From assembly GCA_028023455.1 (NCBI GenBank), contig JAQFVV010012424.1:1654001-1718000 (forward strand): a stretch of 64,000 nt of DNA. Direction: 5' to 3'. Under the pieces are notes generated by a model. The model did not search any database and was not told the origin of the DNA. It saw nothing but the letters and a program-made list of their open reading frames with translations. Positions 48,901 to 60,242 of this stretch are shown here, piece after piece. The position numbers and the translations under genes were made by a program. The stretch is from Epiperipatus broadwayi. Lineage: Eukaryota > Onychophora > Udeonychophora > Euonychophora > Peripatidae. Within the stretch, counting starts at the first letter, position 1. Every line of letters starts with the position of its first letter.

Positions 48901-51900
48901 ATTTTTTAATTTTATCTTAGAAAATAAAACTGCCACATTATTTGTTAAGTGACTGATGATTAAAAAATAAATGAACCAATCAGTACACAAACCTAAAAAC
49001 AAGGAACCCAATGAGTAGATAAGAATAAGCCAATGAATGATCAATAAAGCTAATAAATGAATAAAAAAGCAGCTAATGAGTAAATAAAAGATAATTGACT
49101 TAATGTATGATCTAACCAACTATGAACTAATAATGAATGAACTGATAAAGCAGTCATCTTATCAAATAAATGAACAATAAATGAAAGAAGAATAAATTCA
49201 CCAACCAGTCAGTGAATTAAGTATTAAAACGAAAATAATAAATAGATCAAGCAACCTGCCAATGAACAAGTCAATAAAGTAATGAATGTGTCATTAAGTC
49301 AATGAAATAACAAATAAAGCAATAAATAATCAAATGAATAAACTGACAAACAAATTAACCAATGAATGGACAAATTAACAAAGAGAACTAATAACTAATA
49401 AATAAAGTAAACAACTGATGAGTCAAACAATAAACAAATTAATCAATACAAAATGATGAATAAACAAATAACCAGACAAAAAATGCACCTATAAATCAAC
49501 CACTCATATTAATTAAAGAATGAACCAGGAAAGGAATGAATAAACTAAGAAATAACAAATCTAACAAATTATTTATCTATCTATGTATTTATATGCACAT
49601 ATATATATATATACAAAATAAATTCTTAACCATTTAATTATTATATATATGTTTGGTATATCATTTATTATAATTACCAAATAAAGCATCACAAGAATTT
49701 TCTAGATTATATCTGACCTTTGCATAACCAACAGTAATTCAATCTACAACTTTTATTTTAAAACCAACTACAAAAACATGAGTAATATAAAAACTAAAGA
49801 GCAGGCAATAGCTCTAACAAGTTTTTTTGATAAATGCCCAAGAAAAAGCATTTAAAAAATCTCTCTCTAGAAATTATCCTTATACTCAGACTGGTTTCAT
49901 GCTTTTGGCATTCCTCAGTAAGATGCTAGGATATTTCAGAGACCAGAACCAAAATACCAACTAAAAGCCAGACCTTATCTGAAAGTTAAATTTTAAATAG
50001 ACAATCTGAAATTTTTAGGCACCTATTTGTCTTCAAACCCAGTTATTCAAGTTAAATAGCTGTATGGGACTGAGAATTTTTCAGCCATACCATATATTAA
50101 TAGACTTATCAATATAACATTGCTTAAGATTTAAAAGCCTTATTTTTAACATGAGTAATACGTTTGTGCTAACCAAATCTTCAAACTACTTTCTGGTTAT
50201 TGCTCTTAATTAATAAAAGGGTTGAAAATTACTATAGTTAGTATAAAACATACAGTTGGTAACTAATGTTAGACTTACACAGCTATGGAAGTTGGTCTAG
50301 TTTCAAAACCTTAGGCTGTTGAAACTCTCAAGCCATTAGCTTGAATAAAAAGAAGCAAAGGATGGATATGTCTAATCCAATGCTTTCCATGATGAAGATT
50401 AGCAGCCAGAAATTAGTCTGGAGATTTGTTTGGCATCACTATCTAATGTCCATTGACCACTCCTTATAAGGGTGACTCTAAAGTGAGGTGACAGAGTAAT
50501 AAAAGCTGTTAACATATAAGAATAAATTTAAATGATGGAATATAAAGCATACAAGGGTAGTAACTTTACCTTGAAGGAGAGGACAACCATATCTGTTTAT
50601 TAGGTGACTGCTTATTAATAACATATGTGCCATGTTCTCCACCCATGTTAACTGTGAGCACACCACTCTAAAAATGAAATAAGATTTTATAATAAAAATA
50701 TACATTATAAGTATTACAAGTCTGCATATTAAACAAATAGAATTTGAAAAATAAGTACTAATAATAACAAAAAAAAATAATGGTCATTATCTTTGTATAA
50801 ATGTTCATTATTAATTATAATATAAATATTATTATTAAGGACCTCTATGAAGCATTTTGAATTACTATAGGCTTACAAATAGGTGAGATTTCTTTACTCT
50901 GCTTTAAAATATTTAATTACTAAATACTTATGAAAGGTAAAAATGTTTCAAATTTAATTTAAAATTATAAACATTTAGCAGTGTGAAAGTAATTAAAAAA
51001 TTTAAATTGGTAAATTTTTTTTGATAATGCTGGCATCAAACCATATTATTGTTCTTGAATTTCTTCAGTTTTCAACATCTTCATAGATCATGATTGTATT
51101 TGCATTAGGGATTCTTAAATTATGGGTCATAATCATTTTCAAAATTGCACTGTCTGAAATTTATTTAAAGCAAAATCAGGAGATTTGAACAGAGACTATC
51201 ACACTACCTTCAGCTATCCACTCCATCTTATATAACTGACACACATGGCCACATACATGTGAAAAAGATAAATAATCTCCAATATATATATATATATATT
51301 TTGTGCTAGATGGTCCAGATCTTTACTGACCACACATATTTATAATCAGTGCTCAGTTTATATTAAGATAGCAAATCTTCAAACTTTAATGGATAGCATT
51401 CAATCTTCTCCAACCTTGAACTCTTTAGCCATCCCATATTATTGAAAATCGGATAATGGAATTCTCAAAGCACCCTTGTTGATACCAATATTGTTATCAT
51501 AGCCATGTTGTTAAGTCACTCTGAGTCCTCACAGATAGGATTTTAATATGTCTATTTAAATTACAAAAAATAGGGCTTTCTATTAAAGTTTTAAGATTTG
51601 CTATCTTAATATAACTTGAGCACCAATTATATATATGTGTGGGAGATGTGATCTGGACCAAGTGATGAGTGTTGATTCAGCATGAAATATGTATAGTGGA
51701 GATCATTTAACTTTTTCACATGTATACTGTTATGAGTGTCAGTTATATAAGATGGAATGGATAGCTGAAGGAAGCTTGAAAGTGTGTGTTCAGATCCCCT
51801 GTAATTACATCTAAAGTTTAGTATATACATTATACTTGTATTCAAATATTAAAGCAAAACTGTAAATGACTTCAATGATAATACATGCATTATATTGTAG

Positions 51901-54900
51901 TTGCTGATTAAAATTTCTATATCCTATTAAAAACAATATTGGTTAAATTTATTTATCATTTTGCTATTCTAAGTTTTCTTTAACTCAATTTTTGAGGACT
52001 AGAAATATTGGTGGTTAAATATTTTTCTAGCTACATTATTAACACCTATTGGGCAATTCTAAGCAACAATAATGATGCATAGACATTTAATCATTTTTAA
52101 ACTTTAACAAAGAAATCATAAAAAATCAGAATAAATAACAATAACAGTGATAGAGTATATACCATCAAGTCAGAGTTTTTAAATGAACTGTTTTAAAAAT
52201 ACTTAAATTTTTTTACATATGAACATTCGTTTGAATCTCTAGTTGTCAATTTTTCTGTATGATATTTGAAGATCAAAAACTTGAAACTAGGCAAAACTTG
52301 GAATACATTAAACATAAATAGGAAAAATTATCTAAAATGGGGAGAAGTCAAAACCTTCCAAGAGCTACCAAATTAAAACTGTTCAATTAAGGTCTTATTT
52401 TTCTAAATGCTACTATGCCAATAAAATCAGTAAATAATAGGATGGCTTTATTGCTTGGGAAATCATAAGAAGTTCAGGCATTGAAGATGCCAGAACTGGA
52501 ATCAATCTGAGAACCCTACACTACCTTTGTATCAAACCATGCAGTAGTATGCCACTAATGTACAAATACTAAAAAAAAAAATTAAGTGCAATTGAACTAC
52601 CCACAGGAATGTACCTATTTTAGAAAAATTTAAAGAGAGACTGACAATGCCAATCAGGAGATAAATAACAATATTTGGGACAAACTGTAAGAAAACCCAA
52701 TATTATGAAATGATTTCAATGGGGAAAAAATGGAGGGTGACCATTTCCTCCCAACACTATTGACATATCAGATTAAACAGTTATGTGTCATAGGTTCCAT
52801 AAGATGCTATTTATGGCACACACACACACAAAAGGTTTTTGCCCTAGAAAAGGGTACTAATGATTGATCATGGAAAAAATATCTACTACTGATGTCATAA
52901 GTAAGAAAAGCAGAGTGCTTTTCAAAATCAAAAAATTATGAAAAGGCTGCCACTGAATATCATATCATAAATGACTATCAAATATCAATTATATTTCTAA
53001 CATTACAATTAGATAAGTTTATATTCTAAAGACTAATATAAATGGAGAGGATGATAAAAACTTAAATTAACATTGATAAAGTACGCAAACAGAATTGTAT
53101 ATTTGTAATGACTAAAGCTCAAATGCTAAAACTGACTGACTGTACTAAGATTATAATAAAATAGTCTTTACGGATAAAGAAATAACAATATACATACACT
53201 AAATTGAACATCATATTCAGCGTGACATAAACCAGAATCTGTTAATTCATCAAATTTTTCTGCCAGTGAATCCAAAGTTTCTTCACAGACTTGTTCATAC
53301 TCCAGACTTGAAAGTGGGCTGAAAATAAATACATACTCATATATATATATATGCATCCAACTATATAACTTATTAGGCATCATAATCAACAATTCAGAAA
53401 TAATTCAAGATAAGTACAAATATTTTCACATTTATAAAGGGTATAACAGAGCAAAGACTGAATACAGAGCATAAATAAGTAAAATATATTTATTCAAATG
53501 TAAACCTACATGTAATGGAGGCATATTGATTGATGAGATTGTGCTGTTTTGAGAATTTTTCTATCAAATTACATGATCATAAAACAATGATGATGAAAAC
53601 TAAATACCATTTTACTTATACGCATGTGCTTGAGGCTACAGCCTTAATGAATATTATTTACGTAATCAATGCGTTTAAATAAATTTATAATTACAACTTT
53701 AAATTATCGTAATAGATTTCTCACTATAAAATCTTTCCATTGACTCGTTGTAAATCGAAAGATTTCACGAGTATTAATGTGTAATAAGAAATGTGACTTA
53801 ATTAGTGAAGTATTGAATAGCTTCACACTCTCAGATCGAACCGCTTCAGCTTCACCTATTTAAATAGAAAGTAGGTTGAAGTAAAGAAGGGTTCCCTCTT
53901 TTCTTCCAATGAGTAAGCTTGTGGTTTTAAGACCTGTAGAGGTCCCTACTATCGCATTTTATACGCATGTGCTTGAGGCTACAGCCTTAATGAACATTAT
54001 AAGTGAATTGCAAGTTATTTCTTTGATGGCAATGGATGCATTTCCAGATTTATCATCTAACTGTAATCAACTCTATCTTGGCCAGTTACAGGATCATCTA
54101 GTAAAGGTAGCTTTCTTTGTATTAAAATAAGATAAAATCTATTTCATATAGAAGCCACTTCCAAAGTTGGAAGGTTATCCTTACAGACATATATTTGAAC
54201 CCTTCTACACTTTCTCCTTATTATAATTTTATTTGTTAGTTTAGCATAAAGCACTGATATTAATTGGAAAAAAAGATTATGATATTATGTTAAAAATACC
54301 AGATAATGACTGATTGGGAGAAAGAAGAAAGGAAAAAAAGAGAAAGATCAAAAAAATGAAGAGAAGATGATTCAATAAAAAACATAGAAAGACATGGTCT
54401 AATTGGAGATTAATGTAATGGTTAAAAAAAAAAGGGATGAAAAATACAGATTTTTGGTTGAAGATAATTTCAGCAGTGAAGAAATTCTGAAGATATTTTT
54501 TGAATCTCAAGTAGCTTGAATAGTATGAAAGAAGCAAAATGTTAAACTTTGAGATCAGCCTGTGATTTAAATGGACATATTTAAGTTTAAAGAATGTGTT
54601 GGTTAATAATTACACAAAACTCCTATTTAAATCTTTTCCATTTCTGAAGTTAGAAAAACCATATTCATTTATGAGTAGCTACTAATTTCAATAATGATAA
54701 TATTCCAGAATCTGTATATTTTATACATAATTGTGACTACCCTAAACTTCTTTTTGCTTCAGTTATAGTTAGCCAATAGAAATAGTTAATTACTACACCA
54801 TTTCACCTCAGCTAAAATGAAAAAAGAAGCAATTTTTATTCCTCATTAGCCTCATTTACAACCATTATAGATTAACTGCAGAAAGAAGGTTTCTCCAGTT

Positions 54901-57900
54901 CAACAAAATTTCTCTGCTCTCTAGCTAATTTTTCATTTTTCAGTCATTTACAATCTTCTGAGATCCAGTTTAAGATTTCAACTGTTTTCTTATTATCAAC
55001 TCCTCTAGCAATATATCCAGCCCAAAATATACTTCAATCTCTTAATTGTTTAAATGATGTCAATATACCTCTTTGTTCTATCACCCATGCATTTCATTTT
55101 TGAACTCTTTCTGTTACTTCTAACATACATCTTTCCATACTTCATTGAACGAACTGGTCTGTATTGCTCTTCTGTTAAGTGTCTAAATCTCAGACCTGCA
55201 AGAGCTGGTAAAACACATTTATTAAAAACCTTCCTTTTTAAATATAGAGATGTATTTATTTTTTAATATTAAGTTATTTCTACAAAAAACACTCTACCAA
55301 TGTTTAATACTATAATTAATTTTTGCCATAAGGTTTCCATCTGTATTAATAATCTGACCTAGGTATTTGTAGGTCTTAATTTCATCTAATTCATCATTTT
55401 TTCAGTCTGCTTTCTTAATTTCATCTTTACGATTCTTGCAATATTTTTTGAAGCTCCGAAACATTATTTGCAAAAGAAAATCATCTGCAAACTCTATGAC
55501 TTAAATAATCTCCATTTCCTTTTTACTTAGTTTTCCATTTTAATCCACAAAATACTTCTTGTAAAACTGCTGTAAAAAGTTTTGGAGATCTTTCCATTCT
55601 TAATCATCTGACTATCATCATATAATCTAATCATTGTTGTTGCATTTTTATACATATTCTTCAGAATATGATAATATTCCTGGGTCTATATATTGACAGT
55701 TCAATGCTTTAACTACTGTAAAAATGCTTGTAGAATCAAATGCTTTTTATAATCTACAAATCCAAAGTATAATGGCAACTCATATTCATTAGAACTTTCT
55801 AGAATTTTCTCATTACATGGATATGATCCATTATACTAAAACCATTTTTAAATCCAGCTTGTTTTTTTGGCTAGTTAAAATCCATTTTTCTGAAAACAAG
55901 TTGTAATTATCTGGGGTAAAATTTTGTATAAAATTAATAAAAAAATAATAGTTCTATAATTTCTAATATCTTTTTTATCAACTTTTTTAAATCTTAATAT
56001 TAATACTGAATTCTTTCAATTATCTGAAAAATCTTTATCATTTAGACATTTGATATATAACTTAGTCAACAATTTCTCTATTTCTTCATCTGCCTCTTTT
56101 AAATATCAATTATAATTCCATTATTATCCGAAGCTTTTCCCTTCTTCATAGATTTAACTGCATGTCTCACTTCTTATATTTAAAATGTTTAACAATTGAG
56201 ATGTAGTAATTGTAGGAAATCTTTTGGGGTATTTTTTGTTCTTCATTTCTACATAATTCTTTATAGAATTCTTCTATAAATTTAAGATATTTCTCTTTTC
56301 TTCTTTTTGCAGAAATAAGTTTCATATGAATACCAAATTGTTGTTTCACACATTGAGGATTTATTTTCTTATATAGCTTTTCTTACTAATTCACAATTAT
56401 ATTTTCTTATATTGTTATTAATTCTTTTCTGTGCGATTTTAGAACAATTCTTCTTAATGGATCATTTTTACAAGTTTTCATATTCTTTCTTTCTTCATAC
56501 ATTGTCTTGTCTAAGTAGAAAGCTTACTGATAAATTTATATTTTTTTTGTTCTATATATCTTTATTACAATTCTTATTAGTATATTAGTTATCTTCCCAT
56601 TAATTTCATTCAAATTTGAACCACCATCAATATCAGTTATTATGTTATGACTTGCAAGTTTTAAAATTTAAATTCATTAGAATATTTCTGAAGGTTGAGA
56701 ATATCGACTGTGAATACTATTTTCCTTAATAATTTTGTTTCTCTAGTATCACATTAACCCCTATTTTACATTTCATTAATCAATGATCACTTCTTATATT
56801 GAGAACATTACAATCTATTAGTCAAAATATAATCCAATTCTGTTATACCTTTATTTGGATATTTCCATGTCCATTTCCATTTAGCACTTTTCTTAAAGAA
56901 ATGGATTCATAATATATAGTTTTTCTTTTTCTGCAAACTGCACATGTCTGTGTTCTCTTCTCATTTCTATCACCACAATTAATTTATCCATAGCATTTTC
57001 ATCTTTCAATCATTTACTAATTCTAATATTAAAGTCTTCCATGATAATTTTAATATGTTGTTTGATCTCTTGAAAAGCCTTTTATACATCCATATAAAAA
57101 TCTATTTATTCATCTTGAATGAAAACGTTTTGGACATAAACTTGAATTATCTGCATTTAACATCCTCCATTAAGATGAATAAAATAATCTTGCCATTCTA
57201 TCTGGTACATCATCAATCTCCACAAGATTGTTCTTCTATTTTTTATTTATAATGAATCCAACTCCAGTTATGCTTCCAATATTTGTGTCTTTCTAGTAAA
57301 GTACACTCCCATGTTTTAAATCAATTGTCTTTTTACCTTTTCTTCCTAACTTCACAAAGTTCAACAATGTTTCATTTAATTTTAGACATATCTTCAAATT
57401 TATGCAATATTCCTTCCTTTGAAAATAATCTGTACTTATAAGTAGTAAAATAAATGATTATCATCAAATGGCAGTTTAGGTCAGCAGTTAGAGTATTCTG
57501 AGCAGCCTTTGCTGTTAGCCACCAACCACTGCCTTGGCTGAAAAAATTACAGTCCCTGGGAATAAGGATCAGAATACAGCTTTGACTACCATGATTGTAG
57601 ATATCTATTTAAAAAAAGTTTATTTATACACACATGCATTTTGCCTTCAATAAAACTCAAGTGATATTTCAGTTAAGAAGTATCAGGTAACTGAGAAAAA
57701 AAGACCATATAGTGTCTCTTGGTTTTAAACTTCAAAGTAAAAAACCCCAATAAACTCACCATGCTGGTTGTTACATGTTGGTAAGCATCCCATCCATGTT
57801 TATATACTATATAAATCATCATATAGTAATAAAAGCTGCAACATCAAGAATCTATGGAGTAAACATTAGAAATTTGCTCTGCTTGGTTTTTTCAAGATCT

Positions 57901-58943
57901 CAAAGAGAACATAAGAAGTTCCAGCACCAAAAATTACAGACCTTGGTCTCAATCCATGGACCTTAAACTACAAAGTCAGCCATTTTATCCTTATAACAAA
58001 CCAAGATTATCCGGAATATATATTATAAAAATATACCAAATAAAATATATATCTTAATAAAATAATAAAAGAAAAATAATAATAATAATAATGATATATT
58101 AAAAATAAATAAGCATATATATAAAACAATAATAAAATCAGCAAGAAATTAATAAAAAATACAAACAAAAAATAAAATTCAAATTTAGTGCAAATTGCAT
58201 TAACTGAATCATAATCACTAACAATTCTTATTCAGGTTTTTGTCTATCTTTTCCAGAGAAATTACAATGATAGATCATATTTTACATATTATTTGTGGTC
58301 AATATTAATGAGAATCCATGATTACATAAACATTTCAATCTTCAGTACAATAAAAGATACTAAATATTGTGAAAGAGCATCTACTAAAAATCAACCAACA
58401 TTCCACAAAATGAGCCTATGAAGTAAACATTTTAAGAGGACAAAATATGTTCCTAATGAAGACAGAAGTGTAAGTACCTTATATCTCTTTGATACTTCAA
58501 TTAATAATTGCTAATATTTATAAATAATAGATTCTGATCTTCAAAGATGTATAAGTAGTCTTGTATTGGTGGTCGAGAGGTCAGTGCGACTGCCTTGCTC
58601 TTGCAGGCAGTTGCCCGGGTTGCGGGTTCGCGTCCCGGCCGATGCTATGACACTTTAAAAAAAAAAAAGATGTATAAGCTTCATCATAGCATATAAATCT
58701 TTAATATTTTTTATTTTGTTACCTGCAACAACTTTAACAAACAAAATATGATAAAAGCATATATCTAGAGAGCAAGGATATTATACTTTAGCAAAAAAAT
58801 ATGCATTGTTTTTATAATAATAATAATTGGTATTATTATTTGGAAACATACCCTTGGAGTCTATCATTATTGGTCTGCTGTGCCAACAACTGTCGTCTAA
58901 AGAAAAATTGTGAAATTTCAGACCTATCATATTTCAGGTAAAC
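42829..58943 (-). CDS. FXN: Frataxin gene, minus strand, exons 2 to last (first exon not found)
   Basis: Frataxin is the mitochondrial matrix protein that assists iron-sulfur cluster assembly on the NFS1-ISCU complex. Joining 58943-58852, 53318-53198, 50667-50570 and 42967-42829 gives one open frame with consistent GT-AG junctions. The first of these exons is only probable. The mature domain is complete. It has the first helix with its acidic residues ([16 protein letters not shown]), strand [42 protein letters not shown] and the C-terminal helix [13 protein letters not shown]. Length and motif order fit the family. The first exon with the targeting peptide was not found; it may lie beyond 58943 or outside the window. 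Introns of 2.5-7.6 kb carry LINE, SINE and hammerhead insertions; none hits an exon. Confidence 0.93.
43663..43807. mobile_element. MITE-like element with 31-bp terminal inverted repeats
   Basis: Arms 43663-43693 and 43777-43807 are inverted with one mismatch. It is about 145 bp long, inserted in a TA-rich site, and has no coding capacity. It lies in the last frataxin intron. Confidence 0.8.
43925..44170 (-). pseudogene. Possible LINE C-terminal fragment
   Basis: The minus-strand frame contains [24 protein letters not shown]. This resembles the (R/K)...W.GH(V/I).R block near the C terminus of many LINE ORF2 proteins, followed by a short variable end. Only this motif supports the call. Confidence 0.4.
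44820..45120. repeat. Degenerate simple repeat (AAATAAAT/CAAAT type)
   Basis: The stretch is built of imperfect 4-base steps such as 'aaataaatcaac', 'aaataggtaaat' and 'aaataaatcagt', and includes a C10 run at 45021. The same type of repeat occurs at 47160-47420 and 48940-49560. Confidence 0.7.
45150..45660. repeat. Dispersed repeat with ribozyme-like block
   Basis: The block 45230-45300 ('ggccaactgttgaaagctgg', then 'ttcagcacgaaat') matches 51650-51710 ('gaccaagtgatgagtg', then 'ttgattcagcatgaaat'). It has the layout of a hammerhead core (C/GTGATGA, hairpin, GAAA), but the core is altered in both copies. The second half resembles 39810-39985. Confidence 0.5.
46290..46950. mobile_element. 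Inverted-repeat element, about 660 bp
   Basis: Arms of about 60 bp at 46300-46366 and 46878-46946 are inverted: 'gagttttcaagtaaa', 'atggcagc', 'catatttttgataaat' on the left appear reverse-complemented on the right. Between them are poly-C/poly-A (46367-46393) and AT-rich sequence without ORFs. It is probably a non-autonomous DNA element. Confidence 0.7.
47160..47420. repeat. Degenerate simple repeat (AAATAAAT/CAAAT type)
   Basis: Imperfect 4-base steps with frequent 'aaataaatgaac' and 'caaacaaataaat' variants. Confidence 0.7.
47721..47764 (-). ncRNA. Hammerhead ribozyme copy, core slightly changed
   Basis: Minus strand: TTGACGA in place of CTGACGA, stem II AGC/GCT around loop CACAA, GAAACTAGTC kept, and stem I weakened (TGGAGA against CTCCT). 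It is predicted to be weak or inactive. Confidence 0.7.
48177..48219 (-). ncRNA. Hammerhead ribozyme, intact core, weakened stem I
   Basis: Minus strand: core CTGACGA, stem II AGC/GCT with CACAA loop, GAAACTAGTC with GTC triplet. Stem I has two mismatches (TGGAGA against TCCTCC). Its cleavage site lies 456 bp from the matching position of the first monomer. Confidence 0.75.
48940..49565. repeat. Degenerate simple repeat (AAATGAAT/CAAAT type)
   Basis: About 600 bp of imperfect 4-base steps, with abundant 'aatgaataaat', 'caaataaa' and 'aaccaatgaa' variants and no longer period visible. Confidence 0.75.
49830..50140 (-). repeat. Hammerhead repeat family 2, diverged copy
   Basis: It shares blocks with 37920-38110: 'ttatccttatactcagactgg', 'ggcattcctcagtaagatgct', 'aaaataccaac', 'cacctatttgtcttcaaa'. 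The ribozyme block (minus strand near 49885-49925) has lost the CTGANGA core. Confidence 0.65.
50385..50425 (+). ncRNA. Hammerhead ribozyme relic
   Basis: The plus strand reads TTCCA-TGATGA, a hairpin, CCAGAAATTAGTC, then TGGAGA. Stem I (TCCA/TGGA) and the minimal stem III with GTC are intact, but the first C of the core is missing. The rest of a family 1 or 2 monomer is hard to follow here. Confidence 0.5.
50570..50667 (-). CDS. FXN: Frataxin exon (central beta-sheet)
   Basis: This 98-bp exon lies between acceptor 'tttttag' and donor 'gtaaag'. It encodes [20 protein letters not shown], then [12 protein letters not shown], ending two bases into the next serine codon. [13 protein letters not shown] is the most conserved frataxin stretch and lies on the beta-sheet surface that contacts the cluster-assembly complex. 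Frame fits both neighbours. Confidence 0.97.
51208..51770. mobile_element. Large inverted repeat, 563 bp
   Basis: Outer arms pair 'cttcagctatccactccatc' at 51208 with its near-complement ending at 51770. Inner arms pair 'atattaagatagcaaatctt' (51361) with 'aagatttgctatcttaatat' (51593). Each arm is about 175 bp with indels. The right arm carries the ribozyme-like block of 45230 (51660-51700). It looks like an inverted double insertion of one repeat. Confidence 0.7.
51771..53197. other. Frataxin intron sequence, nothing firm
   Basis: AT-rich sequence without ORFs. The block 52478-52520 ('gaagatgccagaactggaat', then 'caatctgag') may be an old family 2 ribozyme relic. A short CA run lies at 52820. 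Confidence 0.35.
53198..53318 (-). CDS. FXN: Frataxin exon (first helix)
   Basis: This 121-bp exon lies between acceptor 'ttttcag' and donor 'gtatgt'. It encodes [20 protein letters not shown] and [18 protein letters not shown], the first helix and first strand of frataxin. The acidic residues of this helix form the iron-binding ridge in known frataxins. It begins with the last base of a split codon, which fits the GG ending of the exon at 58852. Confidence 0.95.
53909..54130 (+). CDS. Unrecognised ORF, possible first exon
   Basis: This 73-codon frame opens with ATG in 'ttccaATGagtaag' and has an ordinary, non-repetitive amino-acid mix ([20 protein letters not shown], then [15 protein letters not shown]). 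A good donor, AAG followed by GTAGCT, follows at about 54106-54108. The preceding 200 bp have several CpGs, unusual for this window. The segment coding for '[11 protein letters not shown]' is repeated at 53615-53660. I do not recognise the family. It lies antisense in a frataxin intron and may be a gene exon or part of an unclassified repeat. Confidence 0.35.
   Translation: MSKLVVLRPVEVPTIAFYTHVLEATALMNIISELQVISLMAMDAFPDLSSNCNQLYLGQLQDHLVKVAFFVLK
54860..57990 (-). mobile_element. RTE-type LINE, minus strand, decayed but near full length
   Basis: The 5' leader at 57910-57480 matches 62020-62400. Endonuclease sequence follows at about 57400-57000; the antisense frame at 57055 mirrors that of the copy at 62878. 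RT sequence continues leftwards, and the C terminus near 55040-54880 reads '[11 protein letters not shown]', typical of RTE ends (W.GH.AR). All frames are interrupted. It lies in a frataxin intron, same strand as the gene. Confidence 0.75.
58070..58200. repeat. A-rich simple sequence with (AAT)n
   Basis: The stretch has 'aataataataataat' at 58078-58092 and A-rich variants after it. Confidence 0.6.
58556..58668 (+). mobile_element. tRNA-derived SINE, recent, with 13-bp target duplication
   Basis: The body has an A-box-like 'tggtcgagaggt', a type-II-tRNA-like extended middle, the B-box 'gggttcgcgtcc', a 3' tRNA-like end and a short poly(A). It is flanked by 'aaagatgtataag' at 58543-58555 and 58666-58678 (the A's merge with the tail). 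It is much more GC-rich than its surroundings and keeps many CpGs, so it is young. Unlike the SINE at 41651 it has almost no unique body after the tRNA part. Confidence 0.88.
58852..58943 (-). CDS. FXN: Probable frataxin exon upstream of the conserved domain
   Basis: This 92-bp exon lies between acceptor 'cttttataatag' (with a T-rich tract) and donor 'gtatgt'. It reads [20 protein letters not shown], then [10 protein letters not shown], and ends GG. Joined to the next exon it gives [13 protein letters not shown] with the frame kept. This region, between targeting peptide and the first helix, is poorly conserved in frataxins, so the call rests on splice sites, phase and position; VYL before the domain is also seen in human frataxin. 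A shorter exon from the internal 'tttag' at 58898 is possible. Confidence 0.65.
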
Positions 58944-60242
58944 CTATTATAAAAGAGAAAAAAAATCAACTAAGTAATAAATGATAAAATTAAATATGAA
59001 ATATAATATAATATATATTTTGGGCATTTAATCATATAAATTCTACCATGTTAGTTAAATAATTACTGTTATTATTATTTCTATTCACATTTTTCATAAA
59101 ATTACTCTTATTATTGAACTTTATTTAAATTATTGAAAGCATTAAATGAACATGGAAATAATTTTATGGGTTCATCAAATATATAACTCTAAAAATATAA
59201 ACTTATTTCATGAAACAAACATCTTTGAATATGTTATTAAGACAATTTACAAGAAAAAATTCCCATAAAATCATTTAAATAAACCTATAAATAATGCCCA
59301 CGTTTTGATATATCAATGCCCATCTATTTGTTTGTTACTATACAACAAATTGAAGATCAGATAAAACCAATCATCTGTTTACCTTTTGGTCATATGATTA
59401 TTTTTTACCTGACAAAATAGATTGGCATTGACAAAAAAAATGGCAGATATTTTTAGAGATGTATTTAAATAATTCTATGGGAATCATGCTTGCAATTGTT
59501 AATATAAAATAGGTTGTAAATTTTTTATATATACATTTTATTTTATAACAAATTAAAACAATTTAAATTAGTATTGTGTTTACTATATTAGTTTTGATAA
59601 AACTTTATGAAATTTTTATATCAGTGATATGTATACAAACAATGTGGATAAGGCAATTGAAATGTATTTTAGCCAAAGAGGAAAAAATAAAGGCTGGAAT
59701 TTAATGCCCTTCTAAATTATTGTACTTTTGTTACTCCAATATAATATTTGAATTTAACAATTAATTTCAGTAATAAGAAAGAGATAATTGTTTCTGTAGT
59801 TATTAGACTAATTTATATGTGCAACGATTTGAAAAGCCATATTTTCAAAGTGCTAAATACAAAGGAATAAAAATTATATATATATATATAACTTATAATA
59901 AGATTGCAACTATCAATGATCTACATATAAACTAATAGACAAATATCAATAAATTATGAAAGGAATAGAATGTTGGTATCATTCCCCCAATGGACTATGT
60001 ATGAACTAATAGACAAACATCAAAATATTAAAAAAAAAATACAATGATGTCACCATTCTATTTTTAGCATAATTTATTGACATTTATCTATTAGTTTATA
60101 CATTGCTTATGGGGAACTGTAGTTAATTCCATTTCAATTTAATAAGATTAATAAAAGTTATAATATAATTTTAAAAATTGAAGAGTAAGTTAATAATAAT
60201 ATAAATTTTATAGATATGAATACAACAAAAAAGATTGTAATA
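58944..60242. other. AT-rich stretch, possible first frataxin intron
   Basis: No ORF or shared repeat was seen. A near-inverted pair around 'aataaattatgaaagg' (59950) and 'tttattgacatttatctatt' (60070) surrounds a short unit. No promoter-like signal could be named. Confidence 0.35.

Noticed and set aside
52470-52525. Further hammerhead copy
   Set aside because: Only GAA and CTGAG-like remnants remain; the core cannot be traced with confidence.
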